DNA from: Anaerolineales bacterium
Lineage (GTDB): Bacteria; Chloroflexota; Anaerolineae; Anaerolineales; Villigracilaceae
Direction of reading: 5' to 3'
Length of the DNA: 64,000 nt
Assembly: GCA_030583885.1 (NCBI GenBank)
Contig: CP129480.1
Location: 1,116,001-1,180,000 of the forward strand
Part shown: positions 61,914 through 64,000 of the stretch, in pieces
Layout: each line of letters begins with the position of its first letter
Position numbering within the stretch: the first letter of the stretch is position 1
Notes under the pieces: generated by a model
The model's database searches: none
Told to the model about the DNA's origin: nothing
The model's input: the letters and a program-made list of their open reading frames with translations, nothing else
Made by a program: the position numbers and the translations under genes

Positions 61914-63392
61914 GTGAACATCCTTTTGATCTACCCCGAATTTCCCGACACCTTTTGGAGTTTCAAGCACGCACTTAAATTTGTTCGCAAGAAGGCGGGC
62001 GCCCCCCCACTGGGTCTGTTGACTGTCGCGGCCATGCTGCCTTCCGAGTGGGACAAGCGGCTGGTCGATCTCAATGTAATTGACCTCAAAGATGAGGACC
62101 TGAAATGGGCAGATTACGTCTTCATCAGTGCCATGATTGTGCAGCGTGAATCGGTCCGAACCGTTGTCAGGCGCTGTAAAGCTGTTGGAGCAAAGATGGT
62201 GGCAGGAGGTCCGCTCTTCACGATGGAACATGAGCAATTCCTGGATGTGGACCATTTTATTCTGAACGAGGCTGAAGAGACGCTCCTGCCGTTCTTGCGG
62301 GACCTGGAACAGGGTCAGGCTCGACGCGTTTACTCGTCCGATAAATTCCCGGATATCCACCAAACTCCCATCCCGCTTTGGGAACTCGCAAGCCTCAAGC
62401 ATTATGACACGATTAGCATTCAGTTCTCACGAGGCTGTCCCTTCAATTGTGATTTTTGCAATGTGACCGCCTTGCTGGGGCATCGTCCGCGCACCAAGAC
62501 CGCCGCACAGATCATCGCCGAACTGGACAGTCTCTACGCACTGGGCTGGCGTAAGAGCATCTTCTTTGTGGACGACAACTTTATCGGCAACAAGAAGCAC
62601 ATCAAGACCGAGGTGTTGCCAGCCTTGATCGAATGGCGAAAAGGCAAAACCGGCATGTCGTTCAGTACAGAGGCATCCATCAATCTGGCTGACGATCCAG
62701 AGTTGGTGAAGTTAATGGTTGCCGCAGGTTTCGCCACGGTCTTTGTCGGGATCGAAACACCCAATGAAGACAGCCTGACGGAATGCAGCAAAAGCCAAAA
62801 CAAAGGGCGCGATCTGGTGGAAAGCGTCAAACAACTCCAGCGCGCAGGCCTTCAGGTGCAGGGCGGATTCATCGTTGGGTTCGACAATGATTCCCCCTTG
62901 ATTTTCCAGCAGCAAATTGATTTCATTCAGAAAAGCGGCATCGTGACAGCCATGGTCGGGTTGCTGCAAGCTCCATTGGGAACACGCCTCTACGAACGCA
63001 TGCAAAAGGAAGACCGTTTGGTAAAAGAGTTTTCGGGCGATAATGTGGATGGTTCGACCAACATCATTCCCAAGATGGGATTGGGACCCCTGAGAAAAGG
63101 CTACCGCGAGATACTACGCCATATCTACGCACCCAGGCATTATTACGAGCGTGTTTTGACGTTTCTCCGCGAATACCAGCCACCCAACATTAAAGTCCAT
63201 TTTGAGCCGCAATATATCATGGCACTGTTGCGATCCATGTACCAGCTGGGTGTCAGCGGGGTTGAGCGCATCCAATACTGGCGGCTCTTTTTCTGGACGC
63301 TGTATCATCGGCCGCGCCTGTTTCCGCTGGCGATCACGTTTGCCATATACGGCTTTCATTTTCGTCGTGTGGCTGAGTTGCATATCGACTGA
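61914..63392 (+). CDS. B12-binding radical SAM protein (HpnP-like)
   Basis: 492 residues. An N-terminal cobalamin-binding Rossmann region (NILLIYPEFPDTFWSFKHAL and APPLGLLTVAAMLP), then a radical SAM domain with FSRGCPFNCDFCNVTALLG (CxxxCxxC near residues 180-190), FFVDDNFIGNKKHIKTEVLP and VFVGIETPNED, and a C-terminal helical region (LRHIYAPRHYYERVL) like DUF4070. This is the architecture of class B methylases such as HpnP; substrate unknown. Start GTG/ATG: GTG at 61914 with GAGAGGAGAC upstream. Confidence 0.9.
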   Translation: MNILLIYPEFPDTFWSFKHALKFVRKKAGAPPLGLLTVAAMLPSEWDKRLVDLNVIDLKDEDLKWADYVFISAMIVQRESVRTVVRRCKAVGAKMVAGGPLFTMEHEQFLDVDHFILNEAEETLLPFLRDLEQGQARRVYSSDKFPDIHQTPIPLWELASLKHYDTISIQFSRGCPFNCDFCNVTALLGHRPRTKTAAQIIAELDSLYALGWRKSIFFVDDNFIGNKKHIKTEVLPALIEWRKGKTGMSFSTEASINLADDPELVKLMVAAGFATVFVGIETPNEDSLTECSKSQNKGRDLVESVKQLQRAGLQVQGGFIVGFDNDSPLIFQQQIDFIQKSGIVTAMVGLLQAPLGTRLYERMQKEDRLVKEFSGDNVDGSTNIIPKMGLGPLRKGYREILRHIYAPRHYYERVLTFLREYQPPNIKVHFEPQYIMALLRSMYQLGVSGVERIQYWRLFFWTLYHRPRLFPLAITFAIYGFHFRRVAELHID

Positions 63393-63465
63393 AGGTGGGC
63401 ATGTGGATGCAGCCATCCCGTTGGTTCGGCTTCCTGTGTAATGTAGAATCGACCAAGGAGTGTTT

Positions 63466-63933
63466 ATGGAACAAAATAAAATTATGATCGAACGAGATAA
63501 AAAGGTTGCGCTTGTGGCGCATGATAATAAAAAGCGGGATCTGGTTGAGTGGGCAAAGTTCAATAGGGACCTTCTCGCGCACCACAAAATTTACGCCACG
63601 GGTACAACAGGGGCATTCCTGGAAAAGGAACTTGGATTTCCGATTTACAAACTTGAGAGCGGACCGCTAGGCGGGGATCAGCAGATTGGTGCAAAAATCG
63701 TCGATGGCGATATTGACTTCCTGATTTTCTTTTGGGATCCGCTGGAGTCCTTGTCCCACGATCCGGATGTGAAGGCTCTTTTGCGGATGGCTGTTGTGTG
63801 GAACATTCCCATGGCCTGCAACCGGGCAACCGCCGATTTTATGGTTTCGTCCCCTCTGATGGATGAGGAATATTCTCGTTTGCTTCCTGAATATGATGTA
63901 TATAGGAATCGGTCGAAGATGGAAAATGGGTAA
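63466..63933 (+). CDS. mgsA: Methylglyoxal synthase
   Basis: 155 residues. [51 protein letters not shown] and [20 protein letters not shown] with catalytic Asp, then the ending [20 protein letters not shown], all match MgsA, which converts dihydroxyacetone phosphate to methylglyoxal. The ATG at 63466 is five bases after AAGGAG; a GTG two codons earlier overlaps that site. Confidence 0.95.
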   Translation: MEQNKIMIERDKKVALVAHDNKKRDLVEWAKFNRDLLAHHKIYATGTTGAFLEKELGFPIYKLESGPLGGDQQIGAKIVDGDIDFLIFFWDPLESLSHDPDVKALLRMAVVWNIPMACNRATADFMVSSPLMDEEYSRLLPEYDVYRNRSKMENG

Positions 63934-64000
63934 TGAGAAACACTCCCTGTAAAAAATAAATGACAAACATACAGAACAAGGTTTCAGCCATGCTGAAGAA
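63934..64000. other. Window end, no gene assigned
   Basis: 67 bases. An ATG at 63990 might begin a further gene, but only 11 bases remain and no good ribosome site is seen. Confidence 0.4.

Noticed and set aside
36000..64000. Search for an alternative sigma factor or anti-sigma gene that could explain the regulon
   Set aside because: No sigma-70 family, RsbW-like or anti-anti-sigma gene was recognised in the island; the -10 boxes look sigma70-like, so an activator is favoured.

Overview
The window reads as a bacterial chromosome segment, most likely from the phylum Chloroflexota, class Anaerolineae. That is an inference from gene content: a CUT1 sugar importer with cellobiose phosphorylase, LiaF-like/DUF2807 envelope proteins, paired AI-2E transporters, many small stress proteins, and sigma70-type promoters of which some are leaderless. 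No rRNA, tRNA, CRISPR array or phage was seen.

Layout. (1) 1-6.4 kb, minus strand: a cellobiose-use operon (binding lipoprotein, two permeases, cellobiose phosphorylase cut by the window edge) with its LacI-family repressor and two near-identical operators. (2) 6.4-6.9 kb: decayed comM/yifB remnant. (3) 7.2-11.2 kb, plus strand: stand-alone receiver, LiaF-like and DUF2807 envelope proteins, other small membrane proteins. (4) 11.2-16.9 kb: a three-gene ABC-2 exporter divergent from a NarL-type two-component pair, the gene arrangement of the Bacillus linearmycin-resistance locus, with a palindromic operator between them. (5) 17.0-19.3 kb: an IS element beside a row of truncated genes (LuxR regulator, sensor kinase, Fe-S oxidoreductase subunit) joined by deletions. 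(6) 19.5-26.0 kb: ArsR regulator, permease and thioredoxin-like protein; then an AbrB-radical SAM-SPASM fusion, an Fe-S protein and a 48-residue peptide; then a complete arsR-arsC-acr3 arsenic operon. (7) 26.1-36.5 kb: second comM remnant, a universal stress protein and a 2847-residue cyclic beta-1,2-glucan synthase. (8) 36.6-61.1 kb, all plus strand: a large stress/signalling island. It starts with a PAS-GAF sensor kinase and NarL-type regulator, followed by a lipoprotein of five CHAT repeats, another kinase, an HD-GYP phosphodiesterase, a GGDEF cyclase, a baeRF-like protein, a hibernation factor, dodecin, CsbD, GlsB/YeaQ-like, YtxH, BON, rhomboid, AI-2E and YihY proteins, and several tiny membrane proteins. 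(9) 61.5-64 kb: cupin, B12-binding radical SAM protein and methylglyoxal synthase.

The most striking signal is a family of eight promoter modules between 38.8 and 58.9 kb. Each has CCCCCAANTGG (slightly changed in one copy), then a GC-rich inverted repeat carrying a second TGG-like core exactly 27 bp downstream, then a -10 hexamer 25-27 bp further. All eight stand before the first gene of an operon in the stress island. This suggests an undescribed regulon switched by one activator, possibly the NarL-type regulator encoded at the head of the island.
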